From Bacteroidales bacterium (GTDB taxonomy: Bacteria > Bacteroidota > Bacteroidia > Bacteroidales > WCHB1-69), in assembly GCA_017651425.1 (NCBI GenBank), contig JAGCCZ010000068.1, forward strand, positions 1 through 54,894: a stretch of 54,894 nucleotides of DNA, in the 5' to 3' direction. Made by a program: the position numbers and the translations under genes. Positions 25,465-33,690 of the stretch are shown piece by piece. The stretch's first letter is position 1. Every line of letters starts with the position of its first letter. The notes under the pieces were generated by a model that saw nothing but the letters and a program-made list of their open reading frames with translations, did not search any database and was not told the origin of the DNA.

Positions 25465-27273
25465 ATGATGACTTTGAAACCAGGCACAAAGCTGCCAACG
25501 CGTCTGTTTGACATTCTCGATGTCATCTCGTATAACTATGAAAAGGATGATTTCTTTGCCAAACGTGACGGTGACGGCTGGATAAAATATAGTATTCAAG
25601 ACTATGTGAACTATTCGCATGCCATCGCATCGGCCTTTCTTGAACTTGGATTCCAAAAGGGCGACAAGATTGTCACTATCATGCGAAACCGTCCTGCATG
25701 GAACTTCCTCGACATGGGCATCATGCTCGCCGGCATGATCCATGTACCCGTTTACCCGACCTTGAATCCCGACGAGTACAAGTACATCCTCAACCATTGC
25801 GACTGCAAGTGCATCGTTTTTGGCATGGAGACCATCTACCGGCGTGTCGAGAAGGTGCTGCCGGAGATCGAGCAACACCCGATCGTCTATGCCATTGACC
25901 ATGTTGAAGGGTTAACTTCCTCGGACGAATTGTTGGAGTTAGGACGTCGCAACATGGAGAAGTGGAAGCCCGTCATTGATGCCAACAAGCAGAACATCTC
26001 TCCAGACGATGTGGCCACCATTATCTACACCTCCGGCACGACAGGGCGCTCCAAAGGTGTGATGCTTACCCACAAGAACATCTGCTCCAACTTTTTGCCC
26101 ATCGCTTTGGAATACCAGCTGCTGGACTACCATGCCAAGATGCTGAGTTTCCTGCCGCTGTGTCATGTGTATGAGCGCACGGTCAACTACCACTACCAAT
26201 TTATGGGAGTAAGTCATTATTATGCAGGAAGTTTGGCCACGATAGCTAAAGATATGCATGATATGAAGGCCGACGGCTTCTGTGCCGTACCGCGCGTGTT
26301 CGAGATGATGTACGACAAGATTCAGGCGGCTGGCAAAAACCTCAAGGGCTTTAAGAAGTGCATCTTCGACTGGGCGTTCAGAATCGCCACCCGGTACGAC
26401 TACGAGAACCCCAACAAACTATACCAGCTCAAGTATGAGATTGCCGACAAGTTAGTGTATAGCAAGTGGCGCGAGAACCTCTCCGGCAAGGAGATGACCG
26501 TGGTTTCCGGAGGCTCGTCCATTCCCGAGAAGGTCATCCGCCTCTTCACCGCTGCCAAGGTGCGCATCTATGAGGGCTACGGTCTCACAGAGACATCTCC
26601 CGTCATTGCAGTCAACGTGCCCCGCAAACATATCATCCGCGTGGGCTGCGTGGGTGAAATATTGCCCACCGTGGAGTGCAAGATTGCCGACGACGGCGAG
26701 ATCCTGACCAAGGGCCCCTGCCTCATGAAGGGCTACTATAAAGACGAAGCCTACACCCGCGAGGTCATCGACGAGGATGGCTGGTTCCATACCGGCGACA
26801 TCGGCACCATTGAGAATGGCTCCTTCCTGAAAATCACCGACCGCAAGAAGGAAATCTTCAAGCTTTCGCTTGGCAAATACATCGCCCCGCAAGTCATCGA
26901 GACCAAACTCCGCGAATCATCGTTCATCGACAACGTGATGGTCATCGGCGAAAACGAGAAGTTCGTCTCCGCACTCATCGTGCCCTCCTTTGCCAAGATG
27001 GACGAGGAGTTCAAAAGACACCGCCTCAGCATCCCCGCCAATCGATCCGAATACATGAGCCACCCCCGTTTCATGGAGGTGATCAACCATGCCGTCAACT
27101 CGGTGAACAAGACATTGGCCGATCATGAGCAAATCAAACGATTTCGTTTGATTAACGATGTGTGGAGTATTGAAACAGGCGAGCTGTCGCAAACCCTTAA
27201 ACTCAAACGCAAAGTCATTTATCAGAAATACGACAACATTTGCCGAGAAATCTACAATTATGACAAACATTGA
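25465..27273 (+). CDS. Long-chain acyl-CoA synthetase (AMP-forming)
   Basis: A 602-residue member of the ANL superfamily in the long-chain fatty acyl-CoA ligase (FadD15/LCFACS) branch. The P-loop-like A3 motif YTSGTTGRSKGVMLTHKNI lies near 188-206, the A5-type motif YEGYGLTETSPV near 371-382, and GWFHTGDIG near 432-440 followed by ITDRKKEIFKLSLGKYIAP, the usual C-domain hinge and lysine region. It activates fatty acids to acyl-CoA with ATP. Length is normal. The final 14 bases overlap the start of the TonB receptor gene in another frame. It could supply acyl groups for N-acylation by the NRPS 5 kb upstream, but such enzymes are housekeeping in Bacteroidales, so that is speculation. Confidence 0.92.
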   Translation: MMTLKPGTKLPTRLFDILDVISYNYEKDDFFAKRDGDGWIKYSIQDYVNYSHAIASAFLELGFQKGDKIVTIMRNRPAWNFLDMGIMLAGMIHVPVYPTLNPDEYKYILNHCDCKCIVFGMETIYRRVEKVLPEIEQHPIVYAIDHVEGLTSSDELLELGRRNMEKWKPVIDANKQNISPDDVATIIYTSGTTGRSKGVMLTHKNICSNFLPIALEYQLLDYHAKMLSFLPLCHVYERTVNYHYQFMGVSHYYAGSLATIAKDMHDMKADGFCAVPRVFEMMYDKIQAAGKNLKGFKKCIFDWAFRIATRYDYENPNKLYQLKYEIADKLVYSKWRENLSGKEMTVVSGGSSIPEKVIRLFTAAKVRIYEGYGLTETSPVIAVNVPRKHIIRVGCVGEILPTVECKIADDGEILTKGPCLMKGYYKDEAYTREVIDEDGWFHTGDIGTIENGSFLKITDRKKEIFKLSLGKYIAPQVIETKLRESSFIDNVMVIGENEKFVSALIVPSFAKMDEEFKRHRLSIPANRSEYMSHPRFMEVINHAVNSVNKTLADHEQIKRFRLINDVWSIETGELSQTLKLKRKVIYQKYDNICREIYNYDKH

Positions 27274-29563
27274 GAATAGAATTAACATTAAAATAATCAG
27301 ATACTTACTCCTGTTGCTCATGATGAGTGGGGTGGGGGAGACCCTAACAGCCCAATCGCTTAATGGCCGGGTGCTCGAAGTGACTGAAACAGGCGACACC
27401 GTAGCCGTGCAATCCGCCATTGTCCAATGGCTTCATACTACCACCGGTGCTTTCTCCGACAACAGAGGCAATTTTAGCATCCAGCGTACCCAAACTGACA
27501 CTTTAGTCGTCACTTTCCCTACATTCCAACCTGACACCATGGTGGTGCCGCGCTCCCAAAACGACATCTTGGTGCTGCTATCCCATTCGCACACACTCGC
27601 GGAAGTCAGCATCGTGGCACGCGACGGTTCTTATATCTCCACGCAACCCATCCTCACGACAGTCATCTCCCAAGAGGGACTGCGACGTGCCGCATGCTGC
27701 AACCTCGCGGAGAGTTTTGAGAGCACCGTGGCTGTGGACATGGAATACGCGGATGCCATCACGGGCGCCCGCCAGATCTCCATGCTGGGACTCGCCGGTA
27801 TCTACAGCCAGGTGCTCCTTGAAAATGTGCCATTCATCAGACTCCTTTCCCACCAGTTTGGACTTGGTTTCATGCCCGGTTCCTGGATGGAGTCCATCAG
27901 TGTCTCCAAAGGTGTGGCCTCCGTCACCAATGGCTTTGAGGCCATCACCGGCCAGGTCAATGTCGATTACAGGAAACCGGAAACCAACTTCGACAGGCTG
28001 TTCCTCAATTTCTATCTCAATTCCATGACAAAGAGCGAGCTTAACCTGACAACACGTTTCAAGGTGGGCAAACAAGACAAGGTGCATACGATGCTGATGC
28101 TCTACGGCGGGGCTCAATTCCTGAAGATGGACATGAACCACGACGGTTTCCTGGATGTTCCGCTCAACCAGCAAATCAATGTGATGAATCGATGGGACTA
28201 CAAAGCCAACAAGTTTTGGGAAGGCCGTGCCATGGTCGATTTTGTCTGGGACAACAGGGTAGGAGGGCAACACGACTATGAACCAGACGGGTTCAAGCCA
28301 GACCTTGCCCACTATGGTGTCCATGTGGACAACAAGAAATTCGACTTCATCACCAAGAACGGATTCCTTCTCAAGGGAAAAAATGAGAGCATCGGTACCA
28401 TTGTCTCCTATACGGGTAACTGGACCAAGGCCCTGTTTGGGGCGCGCAGCTATGAGTTTGACCAGCAGAGCATGTACATCAATGTGATGTATAGCAACAA
28501 GTTCGGCAAGAGAGAACGTCACAAGCTCACCGCAGGAGCCAGCCTGCAATATGATTTCTTCGACTATCGTCAAGTATCGTCTCCCGACCCTCTCATGCCT
28601 ATGGTGAATAGAATGGACGAGTGGGTGCCAGGGATTTTTGCGGAGTATTGCTACATCATAGAACCAAAGTTGGTGGTAATGGCGGGTATGCGACTTGACT
28701 ATAACACGAATTACGGGGACATGACGGGACTTTATTGGACACCGCGCGTGCATCTCAAGTGGCAGGCCACCCCCAATCTTTCACTGCGCGCTTCTGCTGG
28801 AAAGGGATATCGCACAGCCCATTACATGGCCGAGAACATGTCGCTGCTGACCTCCAACCGTGATTTCCTGTATGTTGACAGTCAGATGCAGCAACCCGAG
28901 GAGGCCTGGAATCTCGGTGCCAGCATGGTGCAAAGTTTCACCCTGCCGGGTGGCAGATCAACCTTCACGCTCGACTATTTCTACACCACCTTCACCAACC
29001 AGACCATCATCGACATGGATCAGGACATACATTATATATATGTATATAACCTGAACGGCATCTATAACGGTATCGACAACCGGTCACGCTCGCATTCCGT
29101 GCAGGCGGAGCTGACGCTGCGTCCGTTCACACGCTTTGAGCTGTTGCTGGCTTATCGTTTCAACGATGTACGGTACATGACACATGGTGTGATGCGGGAG
29201 AAAGTACTGATGAGCCCGCACAAGGGTATCGTCAATGTGAACTACAGCACCCGCTACGACCGATGGAAATTCAACGTCAACCTGCAGGTTTACGGTCCGC
29301 AACGACTGCCAGACATGGAGGCCAACCCTGCCGCCGACCTGCCGGAGAAATCACCAGCCTATTGTCTGCTCAATGCGCAGATAACCAAAAAATTCCGCAG
29401 ATGGGAACTCTATGTTGGCGGAGAGAACCTGACCAACTACAAGCAGAAAAATCCCATTATCGCCCCCGATGATCCTTTCGGCCCGAACTTTGACGCCACT
29501 GTTGTCTATGCACCGATTACTGGCATCATGGGATATGTCGGATTCCGATATGTCCTGAAATAA
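27260..29563 (+). CDS. TonB-dependent outer-membrane receptor
   Basis: A 767-residue receptor. The signal peptide (about 12-32, ending TLTAQ) is followed by a carboxypeptidase-regulatory-like domain (about 35-110), a plug domain (about 130-240; AGIYSQVLLENVPFIRL, GVASVTNGFEAITGQVNVDY) and a long beta barrel ending in YVGFRYVLK, an aromatic-rich last strand. The start is placed at the ATG at 27260; a more upstream ATG at 27158 would overlap the ligase gene by over 110 bases without a signal peptide in place. The next gene encodes a periplasmic heavy-metal-associated (HMA) protein, a pairing seen elsewhere in Bacteroidetes, so a metal or metal chelate (for example copper) is the likely ligand; this is inferred. 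Confidence 0.9.
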   Translation: MTNIENRINIKIIRYLLLLLMMSGVGETLTAQSLNGRVLEVTETGDTVAVQSAIVQWLHTTTGAFSDNRGNFSIQRTQTDTLVVTFPTFQPDTMVVPRSQNDILVLLSHSHTLAEVSIVARDGSYISTQPILTTVISQEGLRRAACCNLAESFESTVAVDMEYADAITGARQISMLGLAGIYSQVLLENVPFIRLLSHQFGLGFMPGSWMESISVSKGVASVTNGFEAITGQVNVDYRKPETNFDRLFLNFYLNSMTKSELNLTTRFKVGKQDKVHTMLMLYGGAQFLKMDMNHDGFLDVPLNQQINVMNRWDYKANKFWEGRAMVDFVWDNRVGGQHDYEPDGFKPDLAHYGVHVDNKKFDFITKNGFLLKGKNESIGTIVSYTGNWTKALFGARSYEFDQQSMYINVMYSNKFGKRERHKLTAGASLQYDFFDYRQVSSPDPLMPMVNRMDEWVPGIFAEYCYIIEPKLVVMAGMRLDYNTNYGDMTGLYWTPRVHLKWQATPNLSLRASAGKGYRTAHYMAENMSLLTSNRDFLYVDSQMQQPEEAWNLGASMVQSFTLPGGRSTFTLDYFYTTFTNQTIIDMDQDIHYIYVYNLNGIYNGIDNRSRSHSVQAELTLRPFTRFELLLAYRFNDVRYMTHGVMREKVLMSPHKGIVNVNYSTRYDRWKFNVNLQVYGPQRLPDMEANPAADLPEKSPAYCLLNAQITKKFRRWELYVGGENLTNYKQKNPIIAPDDPFGPNFDATVVYAPITGIMGYVGFRYVLK

Positions 29564-29657
29564 ATTTTGTCCATTTAAACTTTTCATATAAACGAATAGT
29601 CTTGCAAAAGTTTTTTAGATTTTCATCATTATTTAATCATAAAAATTCAACATCAAA

Positions 29658-30215
29658 ATGAAAAAAGCGATTATCTTGGCTGTTATGGCCATCTTTAGCT
29701 TCAGCGCCTTCGCGCAGAAAACCGCCACCGAGACCGTGGTGATCCAAACCAATGGAGTATGCCAGAAATGTGCAGACCGTTTCAAAGAAAATGTCCCATA
29801 TTTCAAAGGAGTCAAAACATACTCGTATGACATGAAAACGGCCAAGCTAACCATCAATTATGACGCCAAGAAGACCAATCCAGACATCTTGCGCAAGGAA
29901 ATCAGCAAGTTAGGTTACAATGCTGACAATGTGCCCGCCGACAAGGCAGCCCGCGCCGCACTGCCTGCATGCTGTCAAGGAAAATCCTCATGTGGTTCCA
30001 AGGATGCCGAGCACAAGTGCCAGGGGCATGCCGAAGGAGAACACAAATGCCAAGGACATGCCGGTAGTGAGCACAAATGTCAAGGACAAGCCGGTGGCGA
30101 GCACAAGTGCCAGGGACATGCCAGTGGTGAGCACAAATGCCAAGGACAAGCTAATGGTGAGCATAAATGCCAAGGACATGCCGATGGCGAACACAAGTGC
30201 CAAGGTCACAAATAA
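29658..30215 (+). CDS. Periplasmic HMA-domain protein with a Cys/His decapeptide-repeat tail
   Basis: A 185-residue protein. The signal peptide is at about 1-20 (FSAFAQ). An HMA-type ferredoxin-like domain (about 24-95) has the metal site GVCQKC (Cys35, Cys38) and the typical DILRKEISKLGYNAD end. Residues 105-112 add CC and a Cys. From 118 to the end there are seven copies of a decapeptide EHKCQG[HQ]Axx, each with His, Lys, Cys and usually a second His. The whole should bind several soft metal ions (Cu, Zn, Ni or Hg) in the periplasm, as a store or carrier for the preceding TonB receptor. It lies 94 bases after that gene and 25 bases before a terminator. Metal specificity is not readable from sequence. 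Confidence 0.85.
   Translation: MKKAIILAVMAIFSFSAFAQKTATETVVIQTNGVCQKCADRFKENVPYFKGVKTYSYDMKTAKLTINYDAKKTNPDILRKEISKLGYNADNVPADKAARAALPACCQGKSSCGSKDAEHKCQGHAEGEHKCQGHAGSEHKCQGQAGGEHKCQGHASGEHKCQGQANGEHKCQGHADGEHKCQGHK
30009..30212 (+). repeat. Seven 30-bp coding repeats (EHKCQGHAxx)
   Basis: Direct repeats of period 30 bp begin with GAGCACAA and encode the Cys/His decapeptide six times plus a final eight residues. Copies 3 and 5 have Gln instead of the second His. Codon-level identity is high, so expansion or contraction by whole repeats keeps the frame. Confidence 0.9.
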
Positions 30216-30240
30216 GCCATAACAAAACCATACAAAAAAA

Positions 30241-30269
30241 CCGTCTTCGCAAGAGGGCGGTTTTTTTTT
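30241..30269 (+). terminator. Rho-independent terminator after the HMA gene
   Basis: An eight-base-pair stem (CCGTCTTC / GAGGGCGG, two G-U pairs) closed by a GCAA tetraloop is followed by nine T residues, 25 bases after the HMA stop codon. Confidence 0.85.
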
Positions 30270-30309
30270 ATTGAATATTCAAAAAATGAAAACACAATTG
30301 CTTTTTTTG

Positions 30310-30318
30310 TATTTTTGC
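30310..30318 (+). promoter_or_regulatory. -7 promoter box of the EEP-family gene
   Basis: TATTTTTGC is an exact TAnnTTTG plus C match, 18 bases before the ATG at 30337 and just after the terminator of the previous unit. Confidence 0.6.
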
Positions 30319-30336
30319 ACCTAAAATTTTTCATCG

Positions 30337-31359
30337 ATGAAAAGAATATCTTTACTGATACTGCTTGCGTTGACATTGTTAAATGCCAATATCTGGGCCC
30401 AACCAGGAAAAAAAGCTTTGATTGGTTTTTATAATGTTGAAAATCTGTTTGATACAATCAACGACCCCATCAAAAACGATGAACAGTTTTTGCCGCAAGG
30501 CGATTACCAATGGACATCGGAACGCTATCACGCCAAGTTGGAGAATCTTTCCACTGTGATTGATGAAATGATGAAATTGGATGGTGGCTTGGTGGTTTTG
30601 GGACTCTCCGAGGTGGAAAACGAGCATGTGTTGTTGGACTTGGCGAACACGGAAAAACTCAGACCCTACAATTTGAAGGTTTGTCACCATGATTCGCCCG
30701 ACAGAAGGGGAGTGGATGTCTCCTTTTTCTATGATCCCGCCCGTTTCCGTGTCATTGACACGGCCTCGTTCCCCTTGGTAGTGCCCAACGAGCCAGAGTT
30801 CATCTCCCGTGACCAGTGGCTGATGACCGGCATTCTCGACAACACCGACACTCTTTACATTTTGGTGAATCACTGGCCCTCCAAGGCTGGGGGAGAGCGC
30901 CGGAGCCTGCCAGGACGTCTTGCCGCAGGAAGCCTTTCGCGTGTCATTGCCGATGACATCATGAAAAAACATCCCGGCGCCAAGTTCATCCTTATGGGCG
31001 ACTTGAACGACAACCCCAATTCCAAGGCCATTATGCAGTGCCTCGGCACTAAGACCAACGAAAAAAGCGTGACCCTCAATGATTTGTATAATCCGATGTG
31101 GAAAATGTTCCATAACGGTATCGGATCATACGCGTATCGCGACTCCTGGGAGATGCTTGACAATATAGTGGTCTCCGGCGGACTGATGTGGGCCCGTCCG
31201 AACACCTACAAATTCGTGTCGGCGCACGTCTTCCGCAAAGATTTCATGTTCACCAAGACCGGTTCCTACAGAGGTTATCCGTTCCGCACGTTCGCCGGCG
31301 GCAACTACCAAGGTGGCTACAGCGACCATCTGCCGGTTTACATCATCCTTTCGAAATAA
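30337..31359 (+). CDS. Secreted endonuclease/exonuclease/phosphatase-family protein
   Basis: A 340-residue protein with a signal peptide (about 1-21, NANIWAQ). The DNase I-like fold is visible from IGFYNVENLFDTINDP (metal-site Asn and Glu, about 28-43), LGLSEVENEHVLLDL (about 89-103), VDVSFFYDPARF (about 127), VNHWPSKAGGE (about 176), LMGDLNDNPNS (about 219) and the final SDHLPVYI with the catalytic Asp-His pair. The family includes nucleases, sphingomyelinases and phosphoinositide phosphatases. The substrate of this common Bacteroidetes exported form is unknown. It has its own promoter box and is followed 12 bases later by the Dpm1-like gene. Confidence 0.88.
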   Translation: MKRISLLILLALTLLNANIWAQPGKKALIGFYNVENLFDTINDPIKNDEQFLPQGDYQWTSERYHAKLENLSTVIDEMMKLDGGLVVLGLSEVENEHVLLDLANTEKLRPYNLKVCHHDSPDRRGVDVSFFYDPARFRVIDTASFPLVVPNEPEFISRDQWLMTGILDNTDTLYILVNHWPSKAGGERRSLPGRLAAGSLSRVIADDIMKKHPGAKFILMGDLNDNPNSKAIMQCLGTKTNEKSVTLNDLYNPMWKMFHNGIGSYAYRDSWEMLDNIVVSGGLMWARPNTYKFVSAHVFRKDFMFTKTGSYRGYPFRTFAGGNYQGGYSDHLPVYIILSK

Positions 31360-31371
31360 AATTACAACACC

Positions 31372-32118
31372 ATGGATAAAAGATTGGTCATTATTCCGAC
31401 CTATAAGGAAAAAGAAAACATTGAGAACATCATCCGTGCCATTTTCGGCCTGATTGACGTGCATATCCTCATTATCGACGACAATTCACCCGACGGCACA
31501 GCAGATATCGTGAAGGGATTGATGAAGGAGTTTGAGGGCAGGCTGTTCATAGAGGAGCGCGCCGGCAAGTTGGGACTGGGCACGGCCTACATCCACGGTT
31601 TCAAGTGGGGTTTGGAACGCAACTACGATTTCTTCTTTGAAATGGACGCCGACTTTTCCCATGACCCGCATGACCTGCAACGCCTATACAACGCGTGTGT
31701 CGAGCAAAATGCCGATTTGGCCATCGGATCGCGCTATTGTCAGGGCATCAGCGTAGTAAACTGGCCGCTCGGGCGTCTGTTGATGTCTTATTTCGGCTCC
31801 ATGTATGTGCGCACCATACTGGGCATCCCGGTCAACGATACCACCGCCGGATTCAAGTGTTATCGTTCTAATGTATTGAAAACCATAAACTTCGACGAGA
31901 TAAAGCATGTAGGTTATGGCTTTCAGATTGAGATGAAATACACTACCTACAAACTCGGATTCAAGATAGTAGAAGTTCCAATCATCTTCAGGGATCGTAC
32001 CATGGGAACGTCCAAGATGAGCGGCGGTATTTTCAAGGAGGCCATCTTTGGAGTCATCGGCCTCAAATTCAGGAGTATGACGAGGAGATGGAAGAAGAAC
32101 ATTACAGTTAAGAGTTAA
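31372..32118 (+). CDS. Polyprenol monophosphomannose synthase-like glycosyltransferase
   Basis: A 248-residue GT2 enzyme without membrane helices, like the soluble Dpm1 type. It begins RLVIIPTYKEKENIENI, with ILIIDDNSPDGTADI near 33-47 and the donor/metal motif FEMDADFSHDP near 88-98, then PVNDTTAGFKCY near 154-165, which is highly typical of dolichol/polyprenol phosphate mannose synthases. It would transfer mannose or a related sugar from a nucleotide donor to polyprenyl phosphate. Its last codons and stop (ACA GTT AAG AGT TAA) lie inside the first units of a heptamer array, so the original C-terminus may have been changed by the repeat. Confidence 0.92.
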   Translation: MDKRLVIIPTYKEKENIENIIRAIFGLIDVHILIIDDNSPDGTADIVKGLMKEFEGRLFIEERAGKLGLGTAYIHGFKWGLERNYDFFFEMDADFSHDPHDLQRLYNACVEQNADLAIGSRYCQGISVVNWPLGRLLMSYFGSMYVRTILGIPVNDTTAGFKCYRSNVLKTINFDEIKHVGYGFQIEMKYTTYKLGFKIVEVPIIFRDRTMGTSKMSGGIFKEAIFGVIGLKFRSMTRRWKKNITVKS

Positions 32119-32147
32119 TAGTTAATAGTTATGAGTTTATAGTTTTC
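32106..32147. repeat. Heptanucleotide array overlapping the 3' end of the Dpm1-like gene
   Basis: Six units in period 7: AGTTAAG, AGTTAAT, AGTTAAT, AGTTATG, AGTTTAT, AGTTTTC. The first 13 bases are coding and contain the stop codon. Since 7 is not a multiple of 3, TAA or TAG appears in every forward frame. Confidence 0.8.
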
Positions 32148-32154
32148 CTTGAGC

Positions 32155-32239
32155 AGCCCCGGCAGGGGCAAGAGCTCGGTAGAAAACAGATATATATTTT
32201 CCCTGAAAGCCCCCGACAGGGGCAAGAGCGCGGTAGAAA
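32155..32239. repeat. Pair of GC-hairpin direct repeats (53 bases apart)
   Basis: Two units of 31 and 32 bases, at 32155-32185 and 32208-32239. Each begins with A and a perfect GCCCC/GGGGC stem (loop GGCA in the first, CGACA in the second) and ends with the shared tail AAGAGCkCGGTAGAAA, where k is T in the first unit and G in the second. The 22 bases between them are AT-rich. The pattern looks like a REP-type dispersed element. Confidence 0.75.
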
Positions 32240-32255
32240 TAAAAATTTAGAATTT

Positions 32256-32284
32256 ACGGTACATGTCAGTGTACCGTTTTTTTT
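32256..32284 (+). terminator. Rho-independent terminator
   Basis: The stem ACGGTACA / TGTACCGT (8 perfect base pairs) with loop TGTCAG is followed by a T run of eight. It would end transcripts coming from the Dpm1-like gene after passing through the repeats. Confidence 0.85.
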
Positions 32285-32468
32285 ATGTTGACATGATCAT
32301 TTATATGCATCGTAATGGGGGGAAGCCCTGAGGTGCTTGCTGCCCCATAATTTCTATTTAACATAATATAAATTATCGGACAAACGTGTCTCTGCAAGAT
32401 TCCGGGATGTACCACGGCGTGTACGGCTGGTTTCGCACATGAAGAAGCTGTGGAAAATGCAGGAAAAA

Positions 32469-33602
32469 CTACAGTCGTTTTGATATCCGTCCGACAATCT
32501 CATTTTTCCATGTTGCGAACGTCCCGTCGAGAATTTTCTCACGGGCGGTTGTCACGAGTTCCAGATAAAAATGCAAATTATGGATGCTGCCGATCATCGG
32601 GCCGAGCATCTCGCCGGATACATACAGATGACGCAGATACGCGCGTGTGTATTCACGGTCGGCGAACATTTCGCTGTTTGCATCGATGGGCGTGAAGTCG
32701 TATTTCCATTTTTCGTTGCGCATATTGAGAATGCCGTCCCATGTGAAAATCATGCCGTTACGGCCATTGCGCGTGGGCATCACACAATCAAACATGTCAA
32801 CTCCTAATGCAATGTTTTCCAATATGTTGGCCGGTGTTCCGACCCCCATAAGGTATCTTGGCTTGTCTTTGGGGAGAATTTGGCAGCAGTAGTCCGTGAT
32901 TTCATAGATTTTGTCGGTGGGCTCCCCTACCGCTACCCCACCGATGGCGTTCCCGTCGCAGCCCAGTGAGGCCACATACTCGGCGGAGCGGGCGCGCAGG
33001 TCGTGATATACCCCACCCTGCACAATAGGGAACAGTGACTGTTCATATCCATAGAGCGGTGGCGTCTCATCCAGACGTTTCTTGCAACGTAACAGCCACT
33101 TATATGTGGTCTCCATCGATTTTTTGGCATAATCGTACTCGCAAGGATACGGGATGCACTCGTCGAACTGCATGATGATGTCGGCGCCAATGGAGCGTTG
33201 GATGTCCATCACTCGTTCAGGGCTGAAGAGATGACGCGAGCCGTCGATGTGCGACTGGAACCAAACGCCCTCCTCGGGGTCGATTTTGCGCCGCTGGCTG
33301 AGGGAGAAGACCTGGAAGCCGCCACTGTCTGTCAGTATGGGGCGGTCCCAGCCGTTGAACTTGTGCAAGCCGCCGACCTGTTCCAGCACATCGGTGCCGG
33401 GGCGCAAAAAAAGATGATAGGTGTTGCCTAATATGATTTGTGCTTTGACTTCGTTTTTCATGTCCCTCATGTGCATGGCTTTCACGGCACCTAACGTGCC
33501 CACGGGCATGAAGATTGGAGTTTGGATGTCGCCATGTGCTGTGGAGATCAGTCCAGCACGCGCATTGCTCTTTGAATCAGCACCTTCAATTATAAACTTC
33601 AT
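32469..33602 (-). CDS. tgt: Queuine tRNA-ribosyltransferase (TGT)
   Basis: A 377-residue enzyme exchanging guanine-34 of GUN-anticodon tRNAs for the queuosine precursor. Motifs include TPIFMPVGTLGAVKAM (about 28-43), ILTDSGGFQVFSLSQRRKI (about 88-106) with the first active-site Asp, and MFDCVMPTRNGRNG (about 267-280) with the nucleophile Asp. In the zinc-site region of Escherichia coli TGT, the CxCxxC stretch is replaced here by Ser, Met and Asp (NSEMFADREYTRAYL), while the His of SIHNLHF is kept. An upstream ATG at 33749 would add 49 residues crossing the promoter; the start at 33602 (MKFIIEGADSK) is preferred. Confidence 0.93.
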   Translation of the reverse strand: MKFIIEGADSKSNARAGLISTAHGDIQTPIFMPVGTLGAVKAMHMRDMKNEVKAQIILGNTYHLFLRPGTDVLEQVGGLHKFNGWDRPILTDSGGFQVFSLSQRRKIDPEEGVWFQSHIDGSRHLFSPERVMDIQRSIGADIIMQFDECIPYPCEYDYAKKSMETTYKWLLRCKKRLDETPPLYGYEQSLFPIVQGGVYHDLRARSAEYVASLGCDGNAIGGVAVGEPTDKIYEITDYCCQILPKDKPRYLMGVGTPANILENIALGVDMFDCVMPTRNGRNGMIFTWDGILNMRNEKWKYDFTPIDANSEMFADREYTRAYLRHLYVSGEMLGPMIGSIHNLHFYLELVTTAREKILDGTFATWKNEIVGRISKRL

Positions 33603-33620
33603 TTTGTTAGTATTTTGCGT

Positions 33621-33629
33621 GCAAAAATA
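33621..33629 (-). promoter_or_regulatory. -7 promoter box of tgt
   Basis: The minus strand reads TATTTTTGC, an exact consensus match 19 bases before the tgt ATG at 33602. It supports the shorter start. Confidence 0.6.
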
Positions 33630-33652
33630 ACATTTTATTGGAATCAAAATAA

Positions 33653-33661
33653 TATTTTTGC
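33653..33661 (+). promoter_or_regulatory. -7 promoter box of the membrane glycosyltransferase gene
   Basis: TATTTTTGC is an exact match, 30 bases before the ATG at 33691. It is back to back with the tgt box; the two are 23 bases apart. Confidence 0.6.
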
Positions 33662-33690
33662 TGAACCAAACCTTAACCAACCTATAACCT

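Larger units (their letters stand above)
32119..32468. other. 350-base gene-free region with repeats and terminator
   Basis: From left to right it holds the rest of the heptamer array, two GC-hairpin repeat units (32155-32185 and 32208-32239), a terminator hairpin (32256-32284) and about 180 bases of unassigned sequence up to the stop codon of tgt. No convincing reading frame was seen in it. Confidence 0.7.

Noticed and set aside
25465..27273. The acyl-CoA ligase as a dedicated part of the NRPS cluster
   Set aside because: It lies on the far side of two minus-strand genes and in a separate unit with glycosyltransferase and TonB genes; LCFACS enzymes are common housekeeping genes.
30009..30212. 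Possible CRISPR array because of seven 30-base repeats
   Set aside because: The repeats are contiguous without spacers, stay in frame, and encode a Cys/His decapeptide in a secreted HMA protein; no cas genes are present.
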